From: Dermacentor variabilis
Lineage: Eukaryota > Arthropoda > Arachnida > Ixodida > Ixodidae
Reading direction: 5' to 3'
Length of the DNA stretch: 64,000 bases
Assembly: GCF_050947875.1 (NCBI RefSeq)
Contig: NC_134574.1
Coordinates: 154,344,051 to 154,408,050 of the forward strand
Part shown: piece by piece, positions 13,046 to 24,489 of the stretch
Position numbering within the stretch: position 1 is the stretch's first letter
Layout: every line of letters starts with the position of its first letter
The notes under the pieces: model-generated
Told to the model about the DNA's origin: nothing
The model's database searches: none
Seen by the model: only the letters and a program-made list of their open reading frames with translations
Program-made: the position numbers and the translations under genes

Positions 13046-13406
13046 CTTAACCGTAAGGCAGGCAGGACGTTAAGACGGCAAGGCAGGAATTTGGACGACG
13101 AAAGGCGTCCGCTTAGTTACCCTACAGAAGGGAAAGGCGACGAGGGAATACAAAGTATGGGAGAGGGACAGATAAGTATAACGAACCCACTATATATATG
13201 CCACAAAGACGTTCGAAGGCAAAAGGCAATGTTGCGAAACCGCAACCGAAGACTCCACAATCGTGCGCGCCACAATTAACTGGAGAGTTCTTTGCGCTTC
13301 GGAAGCTGTGTGTGACTACTGGACGAAATCGAAACCAACGCCCCACCCCCCTCCCCCGGGAGGCGCGGTGTATCGCATCCAGGGCTGCACTGGTACGAGG
13401 GAGCTT

Positions 13407-13407
<1 letters not shown>

Positions 13408-13438
<31 letters not shown>
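13408..13438. repeat. (GA)n microsatellite
   Basis: About 15 perfect units, in a GC-rich stretch with a following C-run at 13499-13510. Confidence 0.95.
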
Positions 13439-13439
<1 letters not shown>

Positions 13440-14576
13440 GCCACACAACACTGCGCCGCCACGGGTCACGATCCTCACAACTCATCTCCGCAATGCATCC
13501 CCCCCCCCCCACCATCCCGGCCCGAGAACGTCACCGCTGTAGCGTTGCCAATGCTCGCCAGTAGAGGGATATCACGTGACCGTGGTGAACGAAGAGAAAG
13601 AAATAATAAAAACGCTGGAAAAGAGGCGCGCGGGGGGGGGGGAGGGGGGCTGCTGGGTGCAGCGAGAGACGCGTCCTCGCACACCGCGTTCTCGCACATG
13701 GTGCGGACTCCAGCGACCGTGACCGACGGCTTATCGGCTCGTCCCGTGTTATGTGCGCACACACACGCACGCACAGAACCATGTTCGCACAGTTCGTGCG
13801 GCGAGCCCGCCACGATAAGTGCGCGGTGCCCAAGAGGCGTAACTGGCCTTTATCTCTGCAGCTACAGGGCACGCAAGTGAAGGAGGGAGGGAGGGGTCCT
13901 ATGTACGTAAGCCACGGACGCAAGCCCTCGAAACGCGCGCACGCACTACAGGCCGCCCGCTGACGGTTCGAAGAAAACTGTGCCGGGTGGAGCTGAACGG
14001 ACGGCAGGCACCGCGCGCGCTGCCAATCAAAAGGAACGCGTGGCTGCCGCGCACGATAGCGGCGCCTCCCGTAGTACCTCTTCCCCGCCGAGCTCAATCT
14101 ACCGTGAACTTTTTTTTTTTTTTTTGTGCCCGTAAAAACGAGCAGACGACAGGCAGCGTTACGGGAACGAAAGGCTCCAATTTAGGCTCGAGCTATACTG
14201 GTCGTTAGCCAGAGGCATCTTCTATTCCCTCTCACTTAAAAAAAAAGTATTTGGGCCACATTGTCTCGCGAACAGCTCTACCAACCTGACAAGCACAACA
14301 GTCTCTTCTAAAAAAAATAATAATAATAATAGTAATAATAAATAAATAAATATGTGCGCAAATTTCTTTGCAAACGGAAGCAGGCCAATACCCGCCTACA
14401 AGCGTCGGCACCGCGATGGACATGCAGCAGACACCATGCCTTCGTGCGCTGCTTACCGTAGCCAATCGGTCAATATCGGAAGCACACAAAGAACGCGTTT
14501 CACGACTATTCCCGTGCGCAGTACGCGAGAAACCGTCTTTTTTTTTTTCCTGCTGAGCTTCACGTTTACATTTCCT

Positions 14577-14816
14577 ACCCGCCGAGATGGCTGCGGATTT
14601 GCGCTGCGCTGCCGCGCACGAAGTCGCGGGTTCGATTCCCCACTGCGGCGACCGCATTTCGATGTGCGCGGAACGAAACGAACGCTCGTACACCGCGTGC
14701 TTCGGGTGCACGTTAAGGAACCTCATGAGGTGGTCAAAATTAATCCGTAGCCCGTCACTAATACGGCTCTCCCTCAGTCCACTGTGTAGTTTCGGGACGT
14801 CCCAACACTCCAACAC
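14577..14816 (+). mobile_element. tRNA-derived SINE (Ruka-like)
   Basis: Head ACCCGCCGAGATGGCTGCGG, B box GGTTCGATTCCC (14629-14640), then the shared body CGCATTTCGATGTGCG and GTGCACGTTAAGGAACC. It ends near GTTTCGGGACGTCCC. It has the same orientation as the next copy, 24 bp downstream. Confidence 0.85.
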
Positions 14817-14840
14817 TTAAGTTACACTTAATATATCGTT

Positions 14841-15092
14841 ACCCGCCATCGTGACTTAGTGGCTATGGTGTTGCGCTGCCTAAGCGCGAGATCGCGGGAT
14901 CGAATCCCGACCGCAGGCAGCCACGTTTCGATGGGGGCGCAATGCAAATGCGCCCGTTTCCCGTGCATTGGAGACACGTTAAAGGTCCCCTGGTATATAG
15001 TCAAAATTAATCCGGGGTCCCCCACTACGGGGTGCCACAAAATGAATCGAATGGTGCTTTGGGCAACTAAAACTCCGGAATTCAATTCAATT
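14841..15092 (+). mobile_element. tRNA-derived SINE (Ruka-like)
   Basis: Head ACCCGCCATCGTGACTTAGTGG (A-box-like), B box GGGATCGAATCCC, body CACGTTTCGATGGGGGCGCA, tail CTCCGGAATTCAATTCAATT. It is nearly full length and in tandem with the copy at 14577-14816. Confidence 0.87.
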
Positions 15093-15395
15093 AGTATCGT
15101 TTCAGGACACGTATAAAGGCATACCGTGAACCTATACGCAAATGCATAACAGTTCTTAAGATTTGTGCACGACCCTTATCGCTCAAGGGGGAAGGGGGGG
15201 GGGGAGAGCAAGCCTGCGCAGTACGGTTCCCTCAAACTGAGAGGCGACAGAAACTTTCCCCAACTGCCCGACGGCCGCTGCAACATTCTGCAGAATACAG
15301 GGAGACGGCTACAAGACGAAACCGTGGGCGTAAAATTGTGCGTGTCTGTGCTCACCTTCCCCAGCCGACCGAAACCACAAGCTTTATTAGTCCGA

Positions 15396-15603
15396 TCCGT
15401 CTTAGAAGAAACGGCACAGAAGAAGACGACACATAATACCAAACAACAGGGCCGTTATCCACCTGCCGTCTGCATGGTCGGTCGTCTGCTGGGTTATGTG
15501 CCGACACACAACACAAGGCCGGACGACAGGACAGGTGTCACTTGTCGTCTGCTTGTCTGGTGGTCATCGGTCGTCTTCTTTTGTGCCATTTCTTCTACGA
15601 CGG
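15396..15603. mobile_element. Foldback repeat with GAAGAAGACGAC arms
   Basis: The left arm CGTCTTAGAAGAAACGGCAC plus AGAAGAAGACGAC is mirrored at 15570-15603 (GTCGTCTTCTTTTGTGCC, TTTCTTCTACG). The interior is rich in GTCGTCTG/ACGAC words. Probably a small DNA element. Confidence 0.6.
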
Positions 15604-18600
15604 GCCCGTACCAACTAGGCCAACAACAAGGCCTACTGTTTACTCCCCTCGCGTTCGGAAACAGACGCCCGCCACTGCATTCTAAACAGCGTTTCCCGCT
15701 GGAGCACAGCGCTATGTAGGTATAGATAGGCCCGACCGACCTTCGGGGCGGCCGCCAAGTGGACGCCGCGCTGCGCTGCCTGCCAGGACACGGTCGCGCA
15801 GTCGCCGATAAGCTTAAGCGGTGCAAAGATAACGTTAAGAAAAGGCGCACCGAGTCGCCCGCGGAATTGTCGCGGCGGCGCGCTAGAGAGGTAAAAGGGC
15901 CCCGCACAAGTCGGACATTTTGTCTTGCCAAGTAGTTTCTCGAGGGCTACGACACAGTACAGAAGAACCGAAGGCTGCGCCCCTTTGCTCGGCCAACGAG
16001 CGAGCCTATTCGATGGATCGCCGCTGAAAATGCATGAACAAAAATAGCGCACATCTGGGGCTGGAAAAGGTACTCGAGTACCTTTTCCTGAGTTCAATTA
16101 CGCTTGCAACCGTAATAATTACACATTATACACCCCGACTGACCCCCCTCAACTCTACCCAAAACTCCCGCAATTCTATGCAAACTTCCCAAACTCTGCT
16201 CTACAACGGTGACAACCGTCCGCAAAAGTACAGCGATGGCTACGACGATAACGCAAAACAGAGATTCACCCCCCCCCCCCCGCCCCCTCCGAAGCGCAGT
16301 GTGAAATGTCCTTCGAGGTTGTGAGCGTCTTACAATGTTGGCGCGCACCGAGCCACTAGGAGATTGCGGCTTGAAGAAAGCTCTGAAAGTAGAACGCACG
16401 CAGCTATACGACATCGCTTTAAAAGCGTGATCGCGTCGAGAGGTATCGAAGCGAGAAAAAAAAAATTCCCATGGCACGGCACAATTGTCAAACATGCCAA
16501 CTATACACTGAACGTCCTGACCTACGGTCACGAACGTTGCACACAGCCATTTGTATGCAGCCCGTTCCTCATCTCTTCCTCTAGACTTTCAGCTTTCCTT
16601 GTCCTTGAATCTCATACCTCGTCCGGTCCCTTTGCGCCGTCCACGCGTCAGCAGCTCGATCGAGACAGTTACAGTGCAGTCAGTAGCAATTTTCTTTCCT
16701 CCCCCTATTGCGTACACATTCTCAAGTGCAAAACCACTAACTACTACTGCTGCTACTATGCAACACGGCAAAGCATAAAGAAAGCACGACGATTTGAAAC
16801 TGTATAGTAGGTGACAACCTAAAATTTGAAAAACGGGTGCTCCATCTACAAAAAAGGCAGTGCATCTATCCTTCACCTCTGAAAAAGAACCGAGCTAGCC
16901 GGGGTCCATTCGCAATTAAGCACAAGTTACACACAATCGATAAGGTTCGCTTATTTCCCTGATGCCAATCGGTAGTGCGTGGTTATAAGACAGCTGTTTT
17001 TTTTTTTTTTTCGCACAGATCTAGATCTCTCTGTGTCACTGGTTTCAGGATGGAATATGAACTGTCTAAGGCAAATTTTATGGAAGATCCTGATATCAAG
17101 GCTCGGGCAGAGATAACAGCTTGGAACGGAAAACACTCATTTCTTTTCGATTAGCCCAGCATTTACATTAGCAGCGCAAAGTCATTAGGCCGAGAGCGGA
17201 CTCCAGCTGGCTCGGCTCCCTTTCAGAGTTGAAGGGCAGCTGCATCGCGCTTTTGTGGGCGGAGCTTGTTTGTAATTCTGATGTTGTCACGATATGATTC
17301 ACCTCTGCCGCGCAAGCGAACGAGCGGCCAGGCCTGCATGCGGGGAATGTGACGCGATGCTTCGAGACAAAAAGAAGCAGAAGGCAAATGGAGGTCGCGA
17401 CTTCTGCTCACAGCTCTCCTCGAGAAAAAGCCTCCGTTCCCGCGCAAGAACGCCTTCACTTGCTACCTCACACGTGAACCCATGGCCAAAAACGCAACTC
17501 GCGGGTCTCTCCTGCCGCAATGCGGCACGTTGTGAACCCGTACCGCTTATCCTATGGCGCCTTTCCGTGTCTGTCCCAGTGCAGGGTAGCAAACTGGATA
17601 TCTACCAGTTAACCTTCCCTGCCGTTCTCATCTCTTTTATCTCTCGCTCTCTCTCTTTCCCTATCTGTCCTTTCGTCCCTACTTTTCTTTATTCCTCCGC
17701 TCTTCAAATCTACTCGCGATGTAAACTGCCATCCCGCGATGTTCCACTTTTCCGTTCTCTGATTCGCTTGCGCTGCCGACGGGGCAACGATCAGCGGCCA
17801 GGCCTTGCCGCACCACGCCGGCAACGAGGTTCGGAGGGGAGGGAGCAGAGGTTATACAGACTGACGTGATTTTTATCGCAGCGGTCCCGACCAAACCGGC
17901 GTCCCGCCGCGCTGCGGCATCTTTTGTCTGAGGGCAAACTCGGCGGCGGTTTGATGGAGAGACGCGCCTGATCGCCTACATAGCTCGCCGTGCAAACAGG
18001 AGCCGAAACCGACGCGGTGCTCGCGTCCGGCAACCAAGCGGCCGTCGACGAAGGTGGCCACGCGAAAGAGAGACAAAAACCGCGCCGCCGCCGCCGAAAC
18101 CGGTATAGGGGGCCCCCACCGTGCCGGGTGAAACGACGCGGCGTGTCCTCGATGTTATCGCGTGTACAAATTGGGAGAGGCCCCGAGACTGTACGGAAAC
18201 ACGTCGATGCGGGTACTATAGTAGTGGGAATCTTACATCCCCACTTACATCAATTAACGCCTGTGTGTTATGTAACACGCATGTGTTACGCGACCTGTTG
18301 AGCCAGTTAGGGGACCTTGAAATATTCACAGAGACACTGATCTCTACCCGATGATAATAACGACCCTTCGGTGAGACACCACATAAAAAAAAAGCATGCG
18401 CGCTCAGAATCAGTGAAAACACTTCACTGGGTATTTTGGCGTATACACTGTTTGAAAAGGCACGAAATATTTCTCTTTCATTGACAACGTCGCAATTTGG
18501 CTGGATTAGCACATATTTAGGCGAGCTACATGCAAACAGACCAGCAAACGTCATAGAAGGAGCCACATTTCACAAGGGCCCGCTTAACCCGGATGCTTCA

Positions 18601-19117
18601 TTTCCGGAGGCGCCACATACAGGGTGCTCCAGCTAACTGGCGCCGAATCTTAAGAAAATACACGTGTGCGTTATGAGAATGCCACCAACTGAGTAGTGTT
18701 TACCGTCCCCTTGAGCGAGTCAATTGTTCAGCGCGTCGAGAAACAACCAGGAAAGAATTTGCCCAACCTTGGCATATTTCTTTCCTTGCAGGTCAGAAAA
18801 CTAAGCTGTGGATTCGGCGTGCGGGACGCTATTTTTTTGCCGGTGGACCTCACTTTCGAAGCCTCGGAGATTATTGCGAAAAAAAAAATTTCTTCGTAAC
18901 AAAACCAAAACTTGATTCGGTTGATAACGCAGCGTGGAACTTTGGAACTGGTACTCAGGCCACCGAGCTATCATTGAACGAATTCGATCACGCTCGATAA
19001 TAAACGCTGCCGGCCTTCTACAACGTGACACTGTGTAGGAACGCGCATATGCGTAAAGCCAATGGCTACTTGATAAACGGAGCACAGACCTATAAGCAGG
19101 GTCGACATGCATACGCT
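15604..19117. other. No gene seen; several GC-rich stretches
   Basis: ORFs of 145-191 codons occur on both strands at 15494-16097, 16094-16807 and 17294-17869, but they overlap each other and lack domains, so they look like compositional artefacts. One dispersed repeat is at 17579-17660. Confidence 0.4.
17579..17660 (+). repeat. Dispersed repeat (GTGCAGGGTAGCAAAC type)
   Basis: GTGCAGGGTAGCAAACTGGA, CAGTTAACCTTCCCTGCC and a (TC)n tail. The same block is at 21811-21885, and a reversed partial copy is at 12980-13045. It looks like the 3' end of a retroposon family. Confidence 0.6.
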
Positions 19118-19880
19118 GCGGTCCACTGTCAAAGGGAACGCTCCAATGTGCTGCTCTCACCTTGCTTTGCGCTCTAGCTGATAGTGTCGTTTGAATCTGC
19201 CTGTATGTAAACGCACTGTACAGGTGGGTATACAATAATGGCAGCGCGAGACTTAAAGGTAAACTAAGGGGAAAAAAATGTTTCGAGCTGTGTTTGTAAA
19301 TTGCCCTTTTCACAATACCAAGGAAGAAAATACATGCTAACAGTAAGCAAATGCTTCCAGAAAAGACGGGTGGCGACACCGCCTGGAAATTCCCGCACCA
19401 CCTTGCAATGACGTCATGGATTTTGACGCCATTTGGCACGGGCCTAAAGTGAAAGTTTTATCGGTGAAAACAGAACTACATTGTATTCTAAAAGAGCCCC
19501 GAACTTAGGAAGTTAAGAATATTTATTGAGCTACAACGACCGAAAATGCGGGGAAAAAAGCAAACAAGCTTTGTAATCCGTGACGTCACAATGACGTACC
19601 CGCCCTGGAGTTTCAGCGCGAACTTCAATAACGATACTTTGAGCGTCATTCTGTATTTCAATAATTAAGCTATTAACGCAAAAACAACCAAAGTATAGAG
19701 TTCTTCAAGAATACTTTATCGATATAAACTGGTTCAGTGTATACCCTATAGTGCGTAGAAAGGTGTAAGCCTTTCCAACCAAAGGTCAACTGCTGCAAAG
19801 CCGGGCGGTTGTACACATTAGTGGGGGGAAAAAAATTACTGAGGCACTACACTCGAGCGTTCCCTTTAACAGTGGACCGC
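19118..19880. mobile_element. Putative MITE with 26-bp TIRs
   Basis: GCGGTCCACTGTCAAAGGGA and onward (19118-19143) is the inverse of 19855-19880 with one mismatch. The interior is non-coding. No target duplication could be fixed. Confidence 0.6.
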
Positions 19881-22103
19881 ACTGCACAAGCCATACGTTC
19901 ACGAGTATAAGCACCCTTTCAATCCCCAATTTTTTGCGCCGTTTTAAACTCCGCTGCAGCACAAGGCAACCACGATCAATCACCGGCGTCCCTGCAGGCA
20001 AGGCGCATCAGAAGCATATACAGAACGGCGACACTTTTGAGAATGACGACGAAACCGCCAGCAAACAGAGCGGGGTTGGGGGTGATCCCCCGGCATGATC
20101 GGGAGGGGATTTGGTGGGGCTTTGCGGCAGCGTCGGCGCACACAACAACCGGAACGGGTGAATGAAGTCCCGATCGTGGACGGAAAGGAGTTATGCGCGA
20201 GAAATGATGGTGCTGACAGCGCGAAGCTCAATGCAGTGGCCTCCCTCGCGCAGACCGACTTCCTCGAAAAGTAACAACACCGAAATGCCTCCGCGGAAGT
20301 ACGCTTTGTGGTGGGAAATTATAGGGACTTCGTGGTCCGGCTAAAAGTGAAAGAAATTGATCAGTAAAATTAGAACACACACACACACAAAAAAAAAAGA
20401 TTGTGCGGATCGAACGCGCATGCTGGAATCTATGTAAAGCGGTAAAGCGATACTATCGTGAAGGGGTTAAATGCTACATGGGGCTAAATGCTGCGCGTAC
20501 GATTGTCTTCGCTTTCGTTTAATGCAAAACGTAATCTCGTGCAATGTTTGCGCACATCACACGTCACAAATTTAACGTCCTGCAATCTTTACGTTTATGC
20601 GCGGCATTATTCGCAAGCTACCGTGAAATGCAACCGCACGTAGTTCAGGTAGACGTACAAGTGAGATGGTGGGCGTAGTTCATGCGGACCTATAACGTCC
20701 ATCGCACGCTCAATTTTGGCACCGCACAAATTTTATGCGGGCCACGCATGCCAAAACCAAGTCATGTGTCAGAAGACGTGCCCCGTAGTAAGAGGCCAGC
20801 CTCTTCCCCCCCCCCCCCCCCGCTTCCCCCCGTTTGAATCTACCAGTGCTTGTGTATACGAGCTGCACTGGTATTCTGGTGTACCATAGGCATGGCTCAC
20901 AGCAAGCTACCATTATAGAACACGTTTCATCCCCTCGTCTGAGGCTGTATGGAGTGCCTGTTCCATAGATTCCGCCATATCTTATCACATCGTGGAATTC
21001 ACCACCACCTTGTAACCTCTGATTGGCTAACAGTGCGGCTACGCCGCCTCTGATTGGCTTTTCACAGTGTACAAGATATCACCCTTGATTCTCCGCCTCT
21101 CCCCTTTTGGTAACCCTTTCCCCCCACTTCTTTTTCTCTTTGAATGACGCCATGTTTCTGCTCCAATTATTTTCTCGTCAATAGAGTGAGCTTGTCCACT
21201 CGCACGCCGCGCTGTCGCATAGGAGAGGAAGCGCGCGGACCATTTTTTGCCCGGCGAGCGCCACGGGTCAGAGCCGCGCAGATCGCAACCTCCCCCTCCC
21301 CCCCTCGCCCGCCTGCTCCGGCCCCTGCAGAGTCTAGCCCGCGCTGCACCTTGCGGCTTCCCACCGCCGGGGCGCCCTGGGCGCGAGTAAAAATAGGCGC
21401 GCGCGCTTCACATCGCGGCCGCCGCCGCCTTGGCTCCGCTCCGCTGGAATGACCTGCTCGCTGCAGTGCACGCCAGAGACGCCACGGGACAAAACCGCGG
21501 ATTCACTTCGCGTCCGGAGGCGCGCCACGTGGAACGGTCTTCCTCTGTGCGTCCGGGGGACCAGCACATCGGCGATGACGATGATGATGATAAAACATGT
21601 TTATTTTTACGAAGGAACACCTGAGGGCGGTGCCCCTACTGTGAGGTCCCAATGACGACTCCTACGACTCCGCGGGCTCGCCGAATCGAGGGCCCGGCGA
21701 ACCTCGGCGGGTCCTTCGCGCGTATGACGTCATCCCATCACACTCGGTGTCGGAAGATGAACCGTCATCCTCCTCTGTTCTTTCAGTGGGTCATTTCCCC
21801 ATCAACCTTAGTGCAGGGTAGCAAACCAGAATATCTTCCAATTAACCTCCCTGTCTTTCCCACTACATTTCTCTCTCTCGCTCACTACAGCGCGCGGAAC
21901 GGACCGGAACGGAACGAAACGTCTATCGACGCCATTCGTCTGCCAACGAGAACTGCGAGTCATTCCGGCGGCGTGTCAGCAGTCCTGCAGTAGGAACCGA
22001 AGCCTCAACGAGTTGGGTTATATGACGCTCATCTTCCACAACGAAACAGCAAGGAGGGACGCATCTGCTTGTATACATATGTCGCGTGCCTGCGTTCATA
22101 TAT
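19881..22103. other. No gene seen; CpG-rich block at 21190-21600
   Basis: Two CTGATTGGCT (CCAAT-type) words at 21018 and 21052 precede a GC/CpG-rich stretch. It could be an unannotated promoter or a repeat. No coding exon was recognised. Confidence 0.35.
21811..21885 (+). repeat. Dispersed repeat (GTGCAGGGTAGCAAAC type), copy 2
   Basis: GTGCAGGGTAGCAAACCAGA, CCAATTAACCTCCCTGTC then TTTCTCTCTCTCGCTC, matching 17579-17660 including the pyrimidine tail. Confidence 0.6.
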
Positions 22104-22737
22104 ATCATAGAGTTTCTCACTACATTACCTAGAGGGAAATCTGGCGCTGCTGCGCTGTGGTATGCATGGGAATGCCGGTATATTGTGGATTCGGATTGGC
22201 ATCGTTCTCATAGAGACAGGACACCTTGAAGACGCGCTTGGCAAATACCGTTCCGTCTGTCATAATGATTCATTTTCTACTAGAACAGCACGTGAAAAAC
22301 TGTTTTAGCTTTATTATTACGCGAAAACATGTTTTGTTTAACTATGAGAACTTGTTAATGCGTGTACGACTACATGTTACGTAAAAAGTATCAGCGGGCC
22401 GCTAAAGTTGGAGGACAGACGACAAGGTTCGCGCTCGCTTTGAAACAGTTGGTCGTCTGTTCTTGCTTTTCTTCGCTTGGTCATGCATCGTGGGTGAGTA
22501 AAGATGTAATATGCGTGAATGGAAACATTTTATGAAGATTTTACTTTGAGAACGCGTTATTTGCGTAGCCATATCCACGTTTTAGACGAAGCCTCTTACA
22601 ACACCAGCCAACACGAGCCTCGCAGACACATATACCGGCATTCCCATGACGGCACGGTGCCCCCTTAAGAAACTCCCATAGACGGTGGCGCCAGATTACC
22701 CTCTAGGTGTTATAGTGAGAAACTCTATGATATATAT
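22104..22737. mobile_element. MITE with long imperfect TIRs
   Basis: The left end ATCATAGAGTTTCTCACTAC and the inverse of the right end GTGAGAAACTCTATGATATA match. Further inside, ATGGGAATGCCGGTATA (22168 area) is mirrored by TATACCGGCATTCCCAT (22630 area). TATA-rich sequence flanks both sides. It is about 630 bp with no ORF of note. Confidence 0.8.
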
Positions 22738-23887
22738 ATATATACACGTCCCCTTCCTTCGTCAGCACTTTCTTGCGTCAAGCAATCCTGCAGCCGTATT
22801 CTCCGTTGACCCCTTTCGCGGATGCGCCGTTCCAGCGGCCGCTGATTGGCTAATGTGTCGACACGATGCCCTTCACTATAGAGCAAGGCGCCAAGCCGGA
22901 CACTGTACTATACGTATAGAGGGCACTACTTATCAGCTCCCACGTGGAAACAAAGGCTTAGTAGGAGGGAGTAGGAAAGAACATAGAGAGCTCAGCAACA
23001 TGGAAAAGTTGGTGACTGCTCATCATACCGTGTGGGTGAAGCAGCGCGCTGAAAAAGGACAAAGCGGAGAGAACACAAGGAAAGCGCGAGACCCTCAAGT
23101 ACTTTATCCCAGAACAAGTGTTTCTTATGTGTATACCCGCGCATCTTCGGACGTCAAAGATAGGCAACACAAGGATAAGAACACTTCAAAATTTATTTAC
23201 CCTTGCTAAAGTTCAGCTGTAAAGAGGCTAAATTTCAAAGAGGCACAAACTGCACTTAGATATACCTCTGTTTATCTTTTCGGAAACGAGCTCCAACTGC
23301 GACAAAATGATGTGCATTTTTTTCATGTGACTGCTGCACGCATGCGCGGGTGTCGTGTTCTTACGACTTCGCCGAATTAATCGTTGAAGGCTTTGTTTCC
23401 ACGTCGCGCTAATAAGGCCTCAACCAACTCGCCCAGCCACATATCCTACTAAAAAATTTGGAGGACGCTTAAGCTATCGCCTTTAAGAGTGGAACGCGAC
23501 AGCATTCAAAGATGCCTGACTACTTCTCCCGCTTTCCGGCAACTGTAGCTTATTACGCAACAGTAATGTTTAACGGGAAACGCTGGAGGCGAACGCTATG
23601 CACGAAGGTGAGCTTTCTGGTAGAAACGCGGCCTCTTGCGTGGGCCGATCCCGGAGGTACAGAACAGCCGCGTCAAAAAATATTACATCTTCAGGTTTCT
23701 GTTATTATTTCGCACCTTTAATATTCCGGTCTGAGAAGATTTCACATAAAAGGCATGCGCTGTCGGTGTTTTCTTTCATAACATTTGTTTGTGGGCTGTC
23801 ATTCTCAAAATTCCGAAGAATAACTTTGTAAAGAATGTAAGACAAGGTATGAGCAACTTTAGTGATAGAATGGTGTGGATATATTTT
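22738..23887. other. No gene seen between the MITE and the LINE fragments
   Basis: A 174-codon ORF starts inside the MITE TIR (22685-23209) and shows no domain. The remainder is unremarkable. Confidence 0.4.
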
Positions 23888-24489
23888 TAGTATTTATTTT
23901 ATTTACAGCATACTGCAGATCCTAAATGGGTCCTAGAAGGAGGGGCAAAACGAAAAGAGAAAGACAATAACAACTGCAAAAAGCACTGCAAATTGCATTG
24001 TGGTAAAGAGAATACATGAAACATGACACATAGCAGGAACAGAAAACAATAACTCTGCAACTGTCAATAAGAAATTTCGTCAAAGCCATCGATACTGGTT
24101 AGTAGATCAGTCGGGAGTAAATTCCATTGAGTTACTGTGCGCGGAAACGAAGAGTATTTAAAAACATTGACTCTAGCGTAGTACGGTGTTAGGGATTCCG
24201 CGTGATGATTTATTGTTAGGCGTGTTGTGGTGGACTTATAAATGGACCAGGACTCATGGACAGTTTGTTATTATTAAGAAAAGTAACTTCAATCCTTGAA
24301 TTTGTCTTCGTATTTCCAGTGTCTCTAGGTTATGTTGTGCCATGAGAGTGGTGGGGTAGTCAGTAGAGCGGTATTTGTTAAAGATAAATCGAACGGATTT
24401 TCGCTGGATCATTTCCAACGCCTGAATGTTATGTTTTGAGTAAGGGTCCCAGACAGTACATGCATACCAGTTTAGGTCTGATGATTGAA
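23888..24489 (-). pseudogene. Second CR1-like LINE 3' fragment, opposite orientation
   Basis: Read on the minus strand it encodes SDLNWYACTVWDPYSKHNIQ and MIQRKSVRFIFNKYRSTDY, the post-RT region of CR1/L2-like LINEs. It continues to an AT-rich end with GTAAATAAAATAAATAC. It is interrupted by stops. It abuts the plus-strand LINE at about 24490. Confidence 0.8.

Noticed and set aside
13263..13880. 205-codon plus-strand ORF
   Set aside because: GC-rich, with R/E repeats from a (GA)n microsatellite and overlapping ORFs on the other strand; no domain.
14232..14816. 194-codon minus-strand ORF
   Set aside because: Most of it is the antisense of a SINE plus T- and A-rich runs.
14577..15092. B-box sequences considered as tRNA genes
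   Set aside because: They share a long non-tRNA body with other copies and lack a good cloverleaf, so they are SINE heads.
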